Virus record (IMG/VR): IMGVR_UViG_3300042891_002370
Coordinates: 1-42,891 of that record
From: a virus
Length of the DNA: 42,891 nt
Reading direction: 5' to 3' (one strand)
Part shown: in pieces, positions 22,799 through 28,529 of the stretch
How positions within the stretch are numbered: the first letter of the stretch is position 1
How the letters are laid out: every line of letters begins with the position of its first letter
Translations under genes and position numbers: made by a program
Notes under the pieces: generated by a model
Told to the model about the DNA's origin: nothing
The model's database searches: none
What the model saw: the letters and a program-made list of their open reading frames with translations, nothing else

Positions 22799-23113
22799 AT
22801 GAAATCGACATATAAAGATCCGATCTACACAATTTCGGAATGTCTGGAAAAATATGCCATTGGATTGCTCATGTCCGAGGTAGATATGGCCGAAAATATG
22901 ATGCTGGATTGTCCGGAACTGTATAACAAGGTAGAACATGTACAAAGCGTAATGGATGAGATGAATCAAGTAGTGTTGGATAATTTGGATGAAATAGTAG
23001 ATAATTTTAAAGAACAAATCACTAAACATATATTGGCCATGAAGATAGAAGTGCTGGAAATTGGTATTGATAAGGATGGATTCAAGAACTCAACTGTGTC
23101 TATACGTAGATGA
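22799..23113 (+). CDS. Hypothetical helical early protein
   Basis: 104 residues, CCAGGAATCCATC upstream. Helical and Met-rich with acidic segments (SEVDMAENMMLDCPELYNKVEH, then MNQVVLDNLDEIVDNF). No family recognised. A private early promoter precedes it. Confidence 0.65.
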   Translation: MKSTYKDPIYTISECLEKYAIGLLMSEVDMAENMMLDCPELYNKVEHVQSVMDEMNQVVLDNLDEIVDNFKEQITKHILAMKIEVLEIGIDKDGFKNSTVSIRR

Positions 23114-23274
23114 TCTCATCACCATAAAAAGTCAGGAAAATGGGGTTTGCTGTGGAAAGGGGTGATAGGCGGGGAAGACGGGGGTTAGCGCGAGTTCTTT
23201 AGTGTCCCTACACTATCCCATTAAAGCCACTGAAATAACCTCATCTCCCTTGTTCTCCCCATTCTTGTTTTCTA
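23114..23274 (+). other. Non-coding gap with G-run cluster
   Basis: No supported gene. It contains four G runs (23142-23184: GGGG, GGGG, GGGG, GGGGG with loops of 13, 8 and 5) that could form a quadruplex in the plus strand or RNA, then a pyrimidine-rich stretch. No clear terminator hairpin. Confidence 0.4.
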
Positions 23275-23304
23275 TTGGATTTTTTCGCCGAAGTACTTTA
23301 TAAT
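23275..23304 (+). promoter_or_regulatory. Early promoter (TTGGAT, 18 bp, TATAAT)
   Basis: Followed by GAGGTGCGACATG. The spacing puts the start site close to the ribosome site of the gene at 23315, so the leader is very short. Confidence 0.6.
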
Positions 23305-23314
23305 GAGGTGCGAC

Positions 23315-23545
23315 ATGCTCTATGCTGATATGAGTAACGCCGAGAAACAACAAGTCCGGATCTACGGTGCAACAGAAAGTCAACTCCGTGAAACCATTGA
23401 TTCTTATAATGAAAAGGGGCAAACTGATAGAGACATCCTGTTGCGTTTAATGCAGGGTGTGTCTATAATGATAGAGGATGCGGATGACTTGGCCTATCAG
23501 CAGCTCAACAGAGCTATCTGGATGCTCAAGAACCGTTTGGTATAA
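23315..23545 (+). CDS. Small helical early protein, unknown
   Basis: 76 residues from the ATG at 23315; the earlier ATG at 23303 lies inside the -10, and a later one at 23330 is possible because the leader is so short. Helical and charged (NAEKQQVRIYGATESQL, then MIEDADDLAYQQLNRAIWML). No family recognised. The stop codon overlaps a late promoter octamer. Confidence 0.6.
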   Translation: MLYADMSNAEKQQVRIYGATESQLRETIDSYNEKGQTDRDILLRLMQGVSIMIEDADDLAYQQLNRAIWMLKNRLV

Positions 23546-23548
23546 ATA
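23541..23548 (+). promoter_or_regulatory. T4-type late promoter octamer TATAAATA
   Basis: Exact consensus, with no gene for 310 nt downstream, so it would transcribe the structured region at 23554-23790. Confidence 0.6.
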
Positions 23549-23553
23549 GACTA

Positions 23554-23790
23554 GTCAAGACAGTCTTCAGAAAGACATAAGTCGTCGTAAAGCCTCGGCA
23601 GACGCAGCTCCTAAGAGATTATAATGACAAATGCAGTAAAAGTCAAGTGCTGTGATAAGGTCGTAAGACACAGGTATGAAGTAGAGAGCCAGTGCAGAAC
23701 CGGACATGATACTGACAAATGCAGTAAAAATCAACAGTTGTTGGAACCCGCCCTCGGAATTGTCCGTGCTTAGGCGGAATCGTTGTTTTC
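23554..23790 (+). ncRNA. Candidate structured non-coding RNA with a direct repeat
   Basis: No credible gene in this 313-nt gap. Hairpins seen: GTCTT-CAGA-AAGAC (23563-23576), CTGTG/CACAG around GTC-GTAA-GAC, and CCGCC/GGCGG (23748-23777) enclosing CGGA-ATTG-TCCG. A 22-nt direct repeat, TGACAAATGCAGTAAAA then (G/A)TCAA, occurs at 23625 and 23713 (21 of 22 identical, 88 nt apart). A late promoter octamer precedes it. Boundaries are uncertain. Confidence 0.5.
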
Positions 23791-23798
23791 CAAAGTAG

Positions 23799-23827
23799 TT
23801 GCACTTTTTGTTTTGTTCCTGTACAAT
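23799..23827 (+). promoter_or_regulatory. Early promoter (TTGCAC, 17 bp, TACAAT)
   Basis: Followed by the shared ATGTACCTTAACCTG leader; drives the gene at 23859. Confidence 0.75.
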
Positions 23828-23858
23828 GGATGTACCTTAACCTGAAAGAGAGGCAATC

Positions 23859-24041
23859 ATGGAAGTGAAAATCAATGTACCCGATCACATCATCGCTGCA
23901 ATTGAGAACCGATTCATGGAATACTCCAATCGGGCCATGTCGAAACAGGAGTTGATTCGATTCTTGCAAAATGATATAATTGAAGTGTACACCCAGGAGT
24001 TCTCCGATGGAATTGATGATGCTGTGATGCATGTGGCGTAG
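23859..24041 (+). CDS. Small early protein, unknown
   Basis: 60 residues, AGAGAGG upstream. MEVKINVPDHIIAAIENRFMEY at the start has the strand-then-helix look of ribbon-helix-helix or related small binders, then KQELIRFLQNDIIEVY. No firm family. Private early promoter. Confidence 0.6.
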   Translation: MEVKINVPDHIIAAIENRFMEYSNRAMSKQELIRFLQNDIIEVYTQEFSDGIDDAVMHVA

Positions 24042-24070
24042 TTGCACTGTTGTGCTAGTTCCGGTATAAT
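24042..24070 (+). promoter_or_regulatory. Early promoter (TTGCAC, 17 bp, TATAAT)
   Basis: Overlaps nothing; begins at the previous stop. Leader ATGTACCTTAACCTG is identical to that of the promoter at 23799. Confidence 0.78.
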
Positions 24071-24100
24071 GAATGTACCTTAACCTGATGGAGATTGGAA

Positions 24101-24358
24101 ATGAGCAGCTATCCAAACATGTCCTATTGCATGTGTGAGAACACGCTAGGTGCCATGATGCAGATCATCGATGCCATGCAAGAGGAGGGAGCTGAACTAC
24201 TCAACAGCATGTCGTCCAGTGAGCGGAGGGCATTTGAAGAGCTGTACTTTGCATGCCAGTCGTTCATGAAGTTGTCCGAGGAACTGGATGATGAGCTGGA
24301 TGCAGCCGAGGAAGCTCTAAATGATGAGCTAGAGGAAGACGAAGAAGTAGTTGCCTGA
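24101..24358 (+). CDS. Small acidic early protein, unknown
   Basis: 85 residues from the ATG at 24101 with GGAG eight to nine bases upstream (a TTG two codons earlier is unlikely). The N-terminus has two close Cys (YCMCEN), and the C-terminus is very acidic (DDELDAAEEALNDELEEDEE). Strong negative charge suggests DNA mimicry or binding of a basic host protein, but this is only a guess. Confidence 0.62.
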   Translation: MSSYPNMSYCMCENTLGAMMQIIDAMQEEGAELLNSMSSSERRAFEELYFACQSFMKLSEELDDELDAAEEALNDELEEDEEVVA

Positions 24359-24379
24359 AATCCTGAAATAGTGCATAAT
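24351..24379 (+). promoter_or_regulatory. Early promoter (TTGCCT, 17 bp, CATAAT)
   Basis: -35 overlaps the stop of the preceding gene. A stem-loop starts at the first base after the -10. Confidence 0.6.
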
Positions 24380-24404
24380 GGTGGGGAAGTAGTTGATCCC
24401 CACC
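24380..24404 (+). promoter_or_regulatory. 5'-terminal mRNA stem-loop
   Basis: GGTGGGGA, 9-nt loop, TCCCCACC, directly after the -10 and before CTCAGGAG. It would form the very 5' end of the mRNA of the metallopeptidase-like gene. Confidence 0.65.
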
Positions 24405-24420
24405 ACCTCAGGAGATTGAA

Positions 24421-24918
24421 ATGGCAGCTCACTACATCACCTCGTCTGACATCAAAGTCGCCAAGAACATCTGGCGCTCGATGCAGTCCAAGTATAACAA
24501 AAAGCACTTGCCTTATGGCGAGAGAGCAGTCAACCTCGTGATCAAGGCACTCCCGATTCTGAAGAAAGAGCTGGATTTGCCTGAGAATCTTCAGATCAGG
24601 ATTGCATCAGTCAAGGGTCGCATCAAGGGCTGGTACGCCAGCAGACAAGAGCTGGCCATCGTCGATCACATCAACAACGGACGTGGAGTCCTGGAGGCAC
24701 TGTGCCATGAGTTGGTTCACGCCGAACAGTACAAACAAGGCCGCCTGCGCTCGGAGTTCGTCAAGTCCGAATACGTTGATTTCTGGATGGATAGCCCTGT
24801 CAAGGCCTCGTACTACGCCAGACCCTGGGAGCTCGAAGCCTTCCAGCGCCAAGTCGGGCTGGCTGACAAGGTCATCGAGCAGCTCGGAGAAGGCATTCTG
24901 ACGATAAATATGCGTTGA
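24421..24918 (+). CDS. Zinc metallopeptidase-like protein (HExxH), early copy
   Basis: 165 residues, CAGGAG upstream. HELVH at residues 96-100 is the zinc site; PWELEA at 135-140 matches the position of PWEIEA in the gene at 14044, so the two are paralogs. GC content is high compared with the other copy. Related to SprT-like or phage metallopeptidase families; substrate unknown. It has a private early promoter with a 5' stem-loop. Confidence 0.72.
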   Translation: MAAHYITSSDIKVAKNIWRSMQSKYNKKHLPYGERAVNLVIKALPILKKELDLPENLQIRIASVKGRIKGWYASRQELAIVDHINNGRGVLEALCHELVHAEQYKQGRLRSEFVKSEYVDFWMDSPVKASYYARPWELEAFQRQVGLADKVIEQLGEGILTINMR

Positions 24919-24943
24919 CCTTTTTGGTAGAATAGGTGATAAT
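24915..24943 (+). promoter_or_regulatory. Early promoter (TTGACC, 17 bp, GATAAT)
   Basis: The -35 overlaps the previous stop codon; a perfect palindrome follows the -10. Confidence 0.65.
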
Positions 24944-24945
24944 GA

Positions 24946-24969
24946 GGTGTCAGGAAATTTCCTGACACC
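24946..24969 (+). promoter_or_regulatory. 5'-terminal palindrome / stem-loop
   Basis: GGTGTCAGGAAA directly followed by its reverse complement TTTCCTGACACC, a perfect 24-bp palindrome between the -10 and AACCAGGAG. Confidence 0.7.
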
Positions 24970-24984
24970 AACCAGGAGAGCAAG

Positions 24985-25197
24985 ATGAACGCAGCAGACC
25001 TCAGCATCGTTGGCAAGCGAGTCCAAGCTACCTACCACGGACACCGTGTCAGTGGGGTGATCGAGTCCAGCCGCTGCAAGTACGGAGGCGCCGTCCAACA
25101 CACCGTGGCCTTGGATGAGCCTCTGAACATGCGCTGGAGGAAGGGCTCAGTATCGTACGTTCTGGTGTATTCTGATGACGTAGAATTAGTTGACTAA
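24985..25197 (+). CDS. Small conserved phage protein, unknown
   Basis: 70 residues, ATG eight bases after AGGAG. SIVGKRVQATYHGHRVSGVIES followed by KGSVSYVLVYSDDVELV suggests a compact beta barrel (SH3/KOW-like). Similar small proteins are seen in other phages. Stop overlaps the next promoter. Confidence 0.65.
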   Translation: MNAADLSIVGKRVQATYHGHRVSGVIESSRCKYGGAVQHTVALDEPLNMRWRKGSVSYVLVYSDDVELVD

Positions 25198-25218
25198 AAG
25201 CGCTGGATAGGTGATAAT
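25190..25218 (+). promoter_or_regulatory. Early promoter (TTGACT, 17 bp, GATAAT)
   Basis: Shares GGATAGGTGATAATGAGGTGT with the promoter at 24915 (which reads AGAATAGGTGATAATGAGGTGT), indicating cassette duplication. Confidence 0.7.
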
Positions 25219-25223
25219 GAGGT

Positions 25224-25240
25224 GTGGGGGCTTTCCCCAC
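25224..25240 (+). promoter_or_regulatory. 5'-terminal mRNA stem-loop
   Basis: GTGTGGGGG..TTTCCCCAC: GTGGGG-type left arm pairs with CCCCAC. Different sequence from the neighbouring leaders but same position. Confidence 0.6.
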
Positions 25241-25259
25241 GACAACAAGGAGCAGCAAA

Positions 25260-25433
25260 ATGGATCAAGATCGTTTCTTCCACGAAATCGACCGTCAAGC
25301 TGAAGAGCTGGATGTGATCAACCTGGAACTGAATGAGCTGGCCGAGCAGGCTATCGAGCAAAGAGTCCAGGACATGTATGATGATTTCATCCAGTCCATG
25401 TTGAGTTCGCTGTACGAAGAGTTTGGCTTTTAA
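25260..25433 (+). CDS. Small acidic helical early protein
   Basis: 57 residues from the ATG at 25260 after AAGGAG. Almost entirely helical and acidic (EIDRQAEELDVINLELNELAEQ). No family recognised. It has a private promoter and stem-loop, like its neighbours. Confidence 0.62.
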   Translation: MDQDRFFHEIDRQAEELDVINLELNELAEQAIEQRVQDMYDDFIQSMLSSLYEEFGF

Positions 25434-25451
25434 GTCTAGATGGTATATAAT
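25423..25451 (+). promoter_or_regulatory. Early promoter (TTGGCT, 17 bp, TATAAT)
   Basis: The -35 lies in the last codons of the previous gene. Confidence 0.68.
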
Positions 25452-25453
25452 GA

Positions 25454-25476
25454 GGTGTCGGGGCTTCCCCGACACC
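25454..25476 (+). promoter_or_regulatory. 5'-terminal mRNA stem-loop
   Basis: GGTGTCGGGG, CTT, CCCCGACACC: ten perfect pairs immediately after the -10. The outer GGTGTC is shared with the palindrome at 24946, the inner part is not. Confidence 0.72.
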
Positions 25477-25491
25477 AACAAGGAGCAGGAA

Positions 25492-25806
25492 ATGAGCAAG
25501 TTCACCGTCTACAACGCCTACAACGCCAAGGTCGAAGCCGCCATCGAAGCCCTCGAGACCTCGGCCGCGCTGTACTCCAGCAAGCTCGAAGACACCCTAG
25601 GCCGTGAGCCGGGTTACCAGCGTGACCAGATCATCGACGAGCGAGCCGGACACCTCACCCTTGGGTACCTGAAGGCCACGGTCAAGCGGATGCTGATCCA
25701 GATCGAAGACACGCACCCCGAACTGTTCAAGCTCGAGATGGAAGTGCTTCATCGAGGCTTTAATCACTCGATCGCCAACCTCGATGCCGAGAAAGAGGCG
25801 GCGTGA
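25492..25806 (+). CDS. Hypothetical helical early protein (GC-rich)
   Basis: 104 residues, ATG at 25492 after AAGGAGCAGGAA; an upstream in-frame start at 25423 lies in the promoter. Helical (VEAAIEALETSAALYSSKLED, then AGHLTLGYLKATVKRML). The highest GC of any gene here, unlike the AT-rich replication genes. No family recognised. The next gene starts with a GTGA overlap. Confidence 0.65.
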   Translation: MSKFTVYNAYNAKVEAAIEALETSAALYSSKLEDTLGREPGYQRDQIIDERAGHLTLGYLKATVKRMLIQIEDTHPELFKLEMEVLHRGFNHSIANLDAEKEAA

Positions 25807-26024
25807 AGTCCGTCGTAATAATCAACTGGGCCTTGGACGTTCTCGGACGTTCTTGGTCCGTGCACGGAATGGACGGATCTAAAGGACCGTCCCTAACGAT
25901 CACACTTCTTGACAAAGAATCAACATGTTATTTTCCGTCTCTAGACCTTCTATCGTCTTGGGAGCGTCCAAGACAAAAAAGCCACTTGCCAAGCGCTCGC
26001 GTATTGGCGTTTGTAGGAAAATAG
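25803..26024 (+). CDS. Hypothetical protein with GTG start
   Basis: 73 residues starting at a GTG that overlaps the previous stop (GTGA). It opens with VVIINWALDVLGRSWSVHGMDG and ends in a basic segment RPRQKSHLPSARVL. Composition is less gene-like than its neighbours, and the coupling is the main support. A second frame overlaps from 25925 but is better explained by the microprotein at 26054. Confidence 0.45.
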   Translation: MKSVVIINWALDVLGRSWSVHGMDGSKGPSLTITLLDKESTCYFPSLDLLSSWERPRQKSHLPSARVLAFVGK

Positions 26025-26053
26025 CTGATGAGTTTAGACGATTGGGGTTTGCG

Positions 26054-26155
26054 TTGAAATTTTTCTTGGGAATTGTTTGCGGATACATTCTAGCTCAAGA
26101 AGGAGTAATAGCTGCTATTAAAGCATTTTTGAAAGGATTTGTAAATGCGCTCTAG
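26054..26155 (+). CDS. 33-residue membrane microprotein (copy 2), TTG start
   Basis: 33 codons from a TTG at 26054, exactly the length of the copy at 22171. It shares KF.LG...GYI.AQ.GVI and the K.F.KGF..AL tail. The same frame is open upstream to 25925 without homology, so the short form is preferred. Single transmembrane helix followed by an amphipathic end. The ribosome site is weak (TTGGGG). Confidence 0.6.
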   Translation: MKFFLGIVCGYILAQEGVIAAIKAFLKGFVNAL

Positions 26156-26374
26156 GCTATAGGAAAAAACTGAACGGTTGAGAAACTAATAGAAATTCTT
26201 CATTGGATTTCCCGTTCGGTTCTAGGTCTAAATCGTACACTTACACGTATGAGGGATAGCACGTTCGCCTGTACAATACTTTTTCCTGCTCAAGTTCGGT
26301 TTTTCGCCCAAAACTCCCCAACCCTCAATCTCAAAAAATTTTTCGCGCGTCACCGCACATTTAAAGTGCGTCTC
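26156..26374 (+). other. Non-coding gap
   Basis: No supported gene. It holds GAACGG/CCGTTC arms 45 nt apart, a C-rich stretch, and a hairpin CGCAC-ATTTAAA-GTGCG (26354-26370) just before the late promoter octamer. A TACAAT at about 26273 has no convincing -35. Confidence 0.5.
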
Positions 26375-26382
26375 TATAAATA
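26375..26382 (+). promoter_or_regulatory. T4-type late promoter octamer TATAAATA
   Basis: Exact consensus. By T4 geometry the start site is 26388, the A of the next ATG, so the transcript would be leaderless. Confidence 0.65.
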
Positions 26383-26387
26383 TCAAT

Positions 26388-26579
26388 ATGCTTAAATTCA
26401 AACAATTTGCCGAAAACTTCATGGACGGCCGCAATCCTCAGGACAAAGGAGACATGGCCAGGCACGGTCTAAAGGGGAAGTCCATTGCACAGTTGAAAAA
26501 GATACGTTCATCAACCAATGCATCTCCCAGAAAAAAACAGCTTGCCCATTGGTTCATTAACATGCACTCAGGACGATAA
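26388..26579 (+). CDS. Small basic protein (MLKFKQF start), possible leaderless late gene
   Basis: 63 residues. The N-terminus MLKFKQFAENF resembles the opening of many T4-like virion or head-processed proteins. The rest, GDMARHGLKGKSIAQLKKIR and RKKQLAHWFINMHSG, is a short basic module found in several phage proteins. There is no ribosome site and the late octamer lies only 6 nt upstream. It is followed 3 nt later by the methyltransferase-like gene, so the two are likely coexpressed late. Confidence 0.65.
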   Translation: MLKFKQFAENFMDGRNPQDKGDMARHGLKGKSIAQLKKIRSSTNASPRKKQLAHWFINMHSGR

Positions 26580-26581
26580 AG

Positions 26582-27463
26582 ATGAAAGAAAATAGCGCAT
26601 TTGCCAAGTACCTACAACTTGAACAGGACAGGGTCAACGATACACGAAAGACTCAGGTAGCCACCACCGGTGGGACCTATGAAAAGACTGGCAAGTTCTT
26701 GGCTGACAAACTTAAGCCTGGTTCAAAGATCATTTCTATTGGTGCCGGCCTCGAACACACCAAGAAGGCTTTGAGCTCTGGTTTGGGTGCCGGGCATTCA
26801 CATACCATCCATGACATGGAGCCCAATCCCCAAGGTCGCAAAGAGGCACCAGAATTCACCAAGGCCGAGGAGATTCCTAAAAATCACTACCATGCCGCCG
26901 TCAGCCACAATGTGCTGAATGTGGTGGAACCTCATGTCCGTGAACATGTCATGCACTCCATCTTTCACTCCATTAAAGAAGGTGGGCATGCAGTCATTGG
27001 CACTCGCAAATTCAAAGGTGATATCGACAAGGCCAAGAACAGTGAGCCCGCGGCCGAACCCAAGGCTATCTGGGTCAAAAAAGGAAACACGGCCTCATAT
27101 CAGAAAGGCTTTGATGGAAATGAGTTGAAGGACTACGTCCACGACTACGCCAAACGCCATGGACATTCCGTCACCGTGACCAAATTGTCTGGCATTGCTG
27201 CCAACGCCGTCCACGTGCACCTTCACAAAAAAGGAAACACTATGAATGAAGGAATGGATGACTACGACTCCTATGCAAAAGAACTCATCAAACGTCATGG
27301 AAAAAAGGTGACCAAGCAACATATCAAGGACTTAGATGATGAGACAAGCCGGGATAGTGACTATCCTTTAGATCACGACCAGGTGATGGATGCCGTCAAA
27401 AAGCGTCTTCGTGAGGAACGTGCCGGTAGATTGAGCATGATCAAAAAAATCATGCGTGACTGA
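26582..27463 (+). CDS. SAM-dependent methyltransferase-like protein with C-terminal extension
   Basis: 293 residues. A Rossmann-like start KIISIGAGLEHT (about residues 50-61), an acidic strand HDMEPNP and AVSHNVLNVVEP give the order of a class I methyltransferase; an IKEGGHAVIGTR strand follows. The last 74 residues form a separate charged domain that begins at an internal ATG (27242) preceded by AAAAAAGGAAAC, so it may also be made alone. Substrate unknown. Confidence 0.62.
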   Translation: MKENSAFAKYLQLEQDRVNDTRKTQVATTGGTYEKTGKFLADKLKPGSKIISIGAGLEHTKKALSSGLGAGHSHTIHDMEPNPQGRKEAPEFTKAEEIPKNHYHAAVSHNVLNVVEPHVREHVMHSIFHSIKEGGHAVIGTRKFKGDIDKAKNSEPAAEPKAIWVKKGNTASYQKGFDGNELKDYVHDYAKRHGHSVTVTKLSGIAANAVHVHLHKKGNTMNEGMDDYDSYAKELIKRHGKKVTKQHIKDLDDETSRDSDYPLDHDQVMDAVKKRLREERAGRLSMIKKIMRD

Positions 27464-27472
27464 TAGTATGGG

Positions 27473-27501
27473 TGGCCTTTCTTGGCCGGTGATGATATAA
27501 T
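27473..27501 (+). promoter_or_regulatory. Possible early promoter with weak -35 and TATAAT
   Basis: TATAAT at 27496-27501 is clear; TGGCCT at 17 bp upstream is a poor -35. The region holds GGCC repeats. Would drive the gene pair at 27529. Confidence 0.45.
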
Positions 27502-27528
27502 AGATCTGTGAATTGAAAGGACTATATC

Positions 27529-27711
27529 ATGAAACCAAAATTGTATCCTCTCCTTGAACAATGCATTGATAAGGGCATTGACTATGGCTATAATCATGCA
27601 TTTAAACATTCCGATAACCCATCTTCAGCCTACATCCAAGATTGCATCTTCCAGGCTATCATGTCTGAAATTCATGAATGGTTTGAATTTGAGGAGCATC
27701 ACTATGAATGA
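27529..27711 (+). CDS. Small conserved phage protein, unknown
   Basis: 60 residues, AAAGGAC upstream. LYPLLEQCIDKGIDYGYNHAFKHSD then FQAIMSEIHEWFEFEE: a helical protein of the type that recurs in phages of many hosts. The stop overlaps the next ATG by 8 nt. Function unknown. Confidence 0.65.
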   Translation: MKPKLYPLLEQCIDKGIDYGYNHAFKHSDNPSSAYIQDCIFQAIMSEIHEWFEFEEHHYE

Positions 27712-27892
27712 CTTTGTTCGTCAATTGGTTGAACAGACCGGGTGCCCGGCCGAACAACACTTCTTTCTCCAATGTTTGGTCTATGATGTGGTTCAGGAAT
27801 GTGTGGACATCTGCCGTCGAGGTGTGGACACTCAAATGACTTCCACCGGGGCCGCCGACCTCATCGAACAACGGTTTGGCGTAAATGAGTGA
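27704..27892 (+). CDS. Small hypothetical protein
   Basis: 62 residues from the ATG at 27704, which follows GAGGAG; the frame is open much further upstream but that part is out-of-frame overlap with the previous gene. MNDFVRQLVEQTGCPAEQH then DVVQECVDICRRG. The end, IEQRFGVNE, resembles the HFGVK/E ending of the MNERI family that follows, so it may be a distant member. Confidence 0.62.
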   Translation: MNDFVRQLVEQTGCPAEQHFFLQCLVYDVVQECVDICRRGVDTQMTSTGAADLIEQRFGVNE

Positions 27893-27983
27893 ACTACACT
27901 TCCAACTACTGTTTGGTGGGTGGACGTTGCTAGTCTTGATCATTGGCGTTATACTAGGGGCATGGCATGAACGAAAGAATTAA
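27885..27983 (+). CDS. 32-residue membrane microprotein
   Basis: Starts inside the end of the previous gene and ends inside the next. One hydrophobic segment (WTLLVLIIGVILGAW) follows a short N-terminus MSELHFQLLFGG. Only overlap and membrane character support it; however it fills the gap between two coupled genes in the same way as other microproteins of this region. Confidence 0.5.
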   Translation: MSELHFQLLFGGWTLLVLIIGVILGAWHERKN

Positions 27984-28155
27984 AGCACTGGCTACCGAAG
28001 TTGGCATTAGCGTGGAATATTTGACCAACACAAAACAAATTGTCTTGATTGAAAAGTTTGCCGAGTTGATTATTCGAGAATGTGCTCAAAAATTAGAGGA
28101 TGATGGTATGGTCGAGGTGGCTATGGAAATCAAACAACATTTCGGAGTTAAATAA
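27967..28155 (+). CDS. MNERI-family small protein, member 1
   Basis: 62 residues. It begins MNERIKALATEVG and has the family core EKFAELIIRECAQKL, ending IKQHFGVK. The family appears at least seven times between 27967 and 31785, always with M-N-x-R-I near the start, a FAELI(V/I)xEC core and a HFG(V/I) end. Such short proteins are common in environmental phages; no function is known. Stop and next start share a base. Confidence 0.75.
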   Translation: MNERIKALATEVGISVEYLTNTKQIVLIEKFAELIIRECAQKLEDDGMVEVAMEIKQHFGVK

Positions 28156-28529
28156 TGGGAACTAATTACTACGTTGCTACTAACGTCTGCGAATGTTGCA
28201 ACCGATATGATGAGGAATACCATATCGGTAAATCCTCAGGTGGCTGGTCCTTTACTTTTCAAGGCTATCCTGCTGAACGTCTGACCTCTTGGAAAGCATG
28301 GAAAGCGTTTCTGAAGGATCAAGTCATCATGGATGAATACCATGAACGGAAAGATTATGATTGGTTTGTGCATTATATTGAAGGACCGAAAGCACCAAAC
28401 TATACAAATACTCATGGGCATAAAAACCTTCAACACAACCTAGAATCCAAAAAAGGAACTTGGTTCAATCCTGAATACGATTGGGATGATGAGGAAGGTT
28501 ATGCATTTTCAAGTAGGGATTTTAGTTGA
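28155..28529 (+). CDS. Conserved protein (MGTNYY family)
   Basis: 124 residues. MGTNYYVATNVCECCNRYDE then HIGKSSGGWSFTF matches a widely distributed bacterial and phage protein with a CxxC pair near the N-terminus that may bind zinc, and a conserved GKSSGGW loop. C-terminus is acidic. Function unknown in all known cases I can recall. Confidence 0.78.
   Translation: MGTNYYVATNVCECCNRYDEEYHIGKSSGGWSFTFQGYPAERLTSWKAWKAFLKDQVIMDEYHERKDYDWFVHYIEGPKAPNYTNTHGHKNLQHNLESKKGTWFNPEYDWDDEEGYAFSSRDFS

Noticed and set aside
23643-24116. 157-codon open frame on the minus strand
   Set aside because: It runs across the structured RNA region, two plus-strand promoters and a supported gene. The protein repeats fragments (RLRYIHYTGT) only because the DNA has direct repeats. 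No ribosome site.
24124-24507. Serine-rich minus-strand frame
   Set aside because: Poly-Ser is the antisense of the acidic tail of the protein at 24101.
24903-24910. GATAAATA octamer as a late promoter
   Set aside because: Lies within the last codons of the metallopeptidase-like gene and is followed at once by a sigma70 promoter; probably chance.
24607-25101. 164-codon minus-strand open frame
   Set aside because: Shadow of the GC-rich metallopeptidase-like gene and its promoter region.
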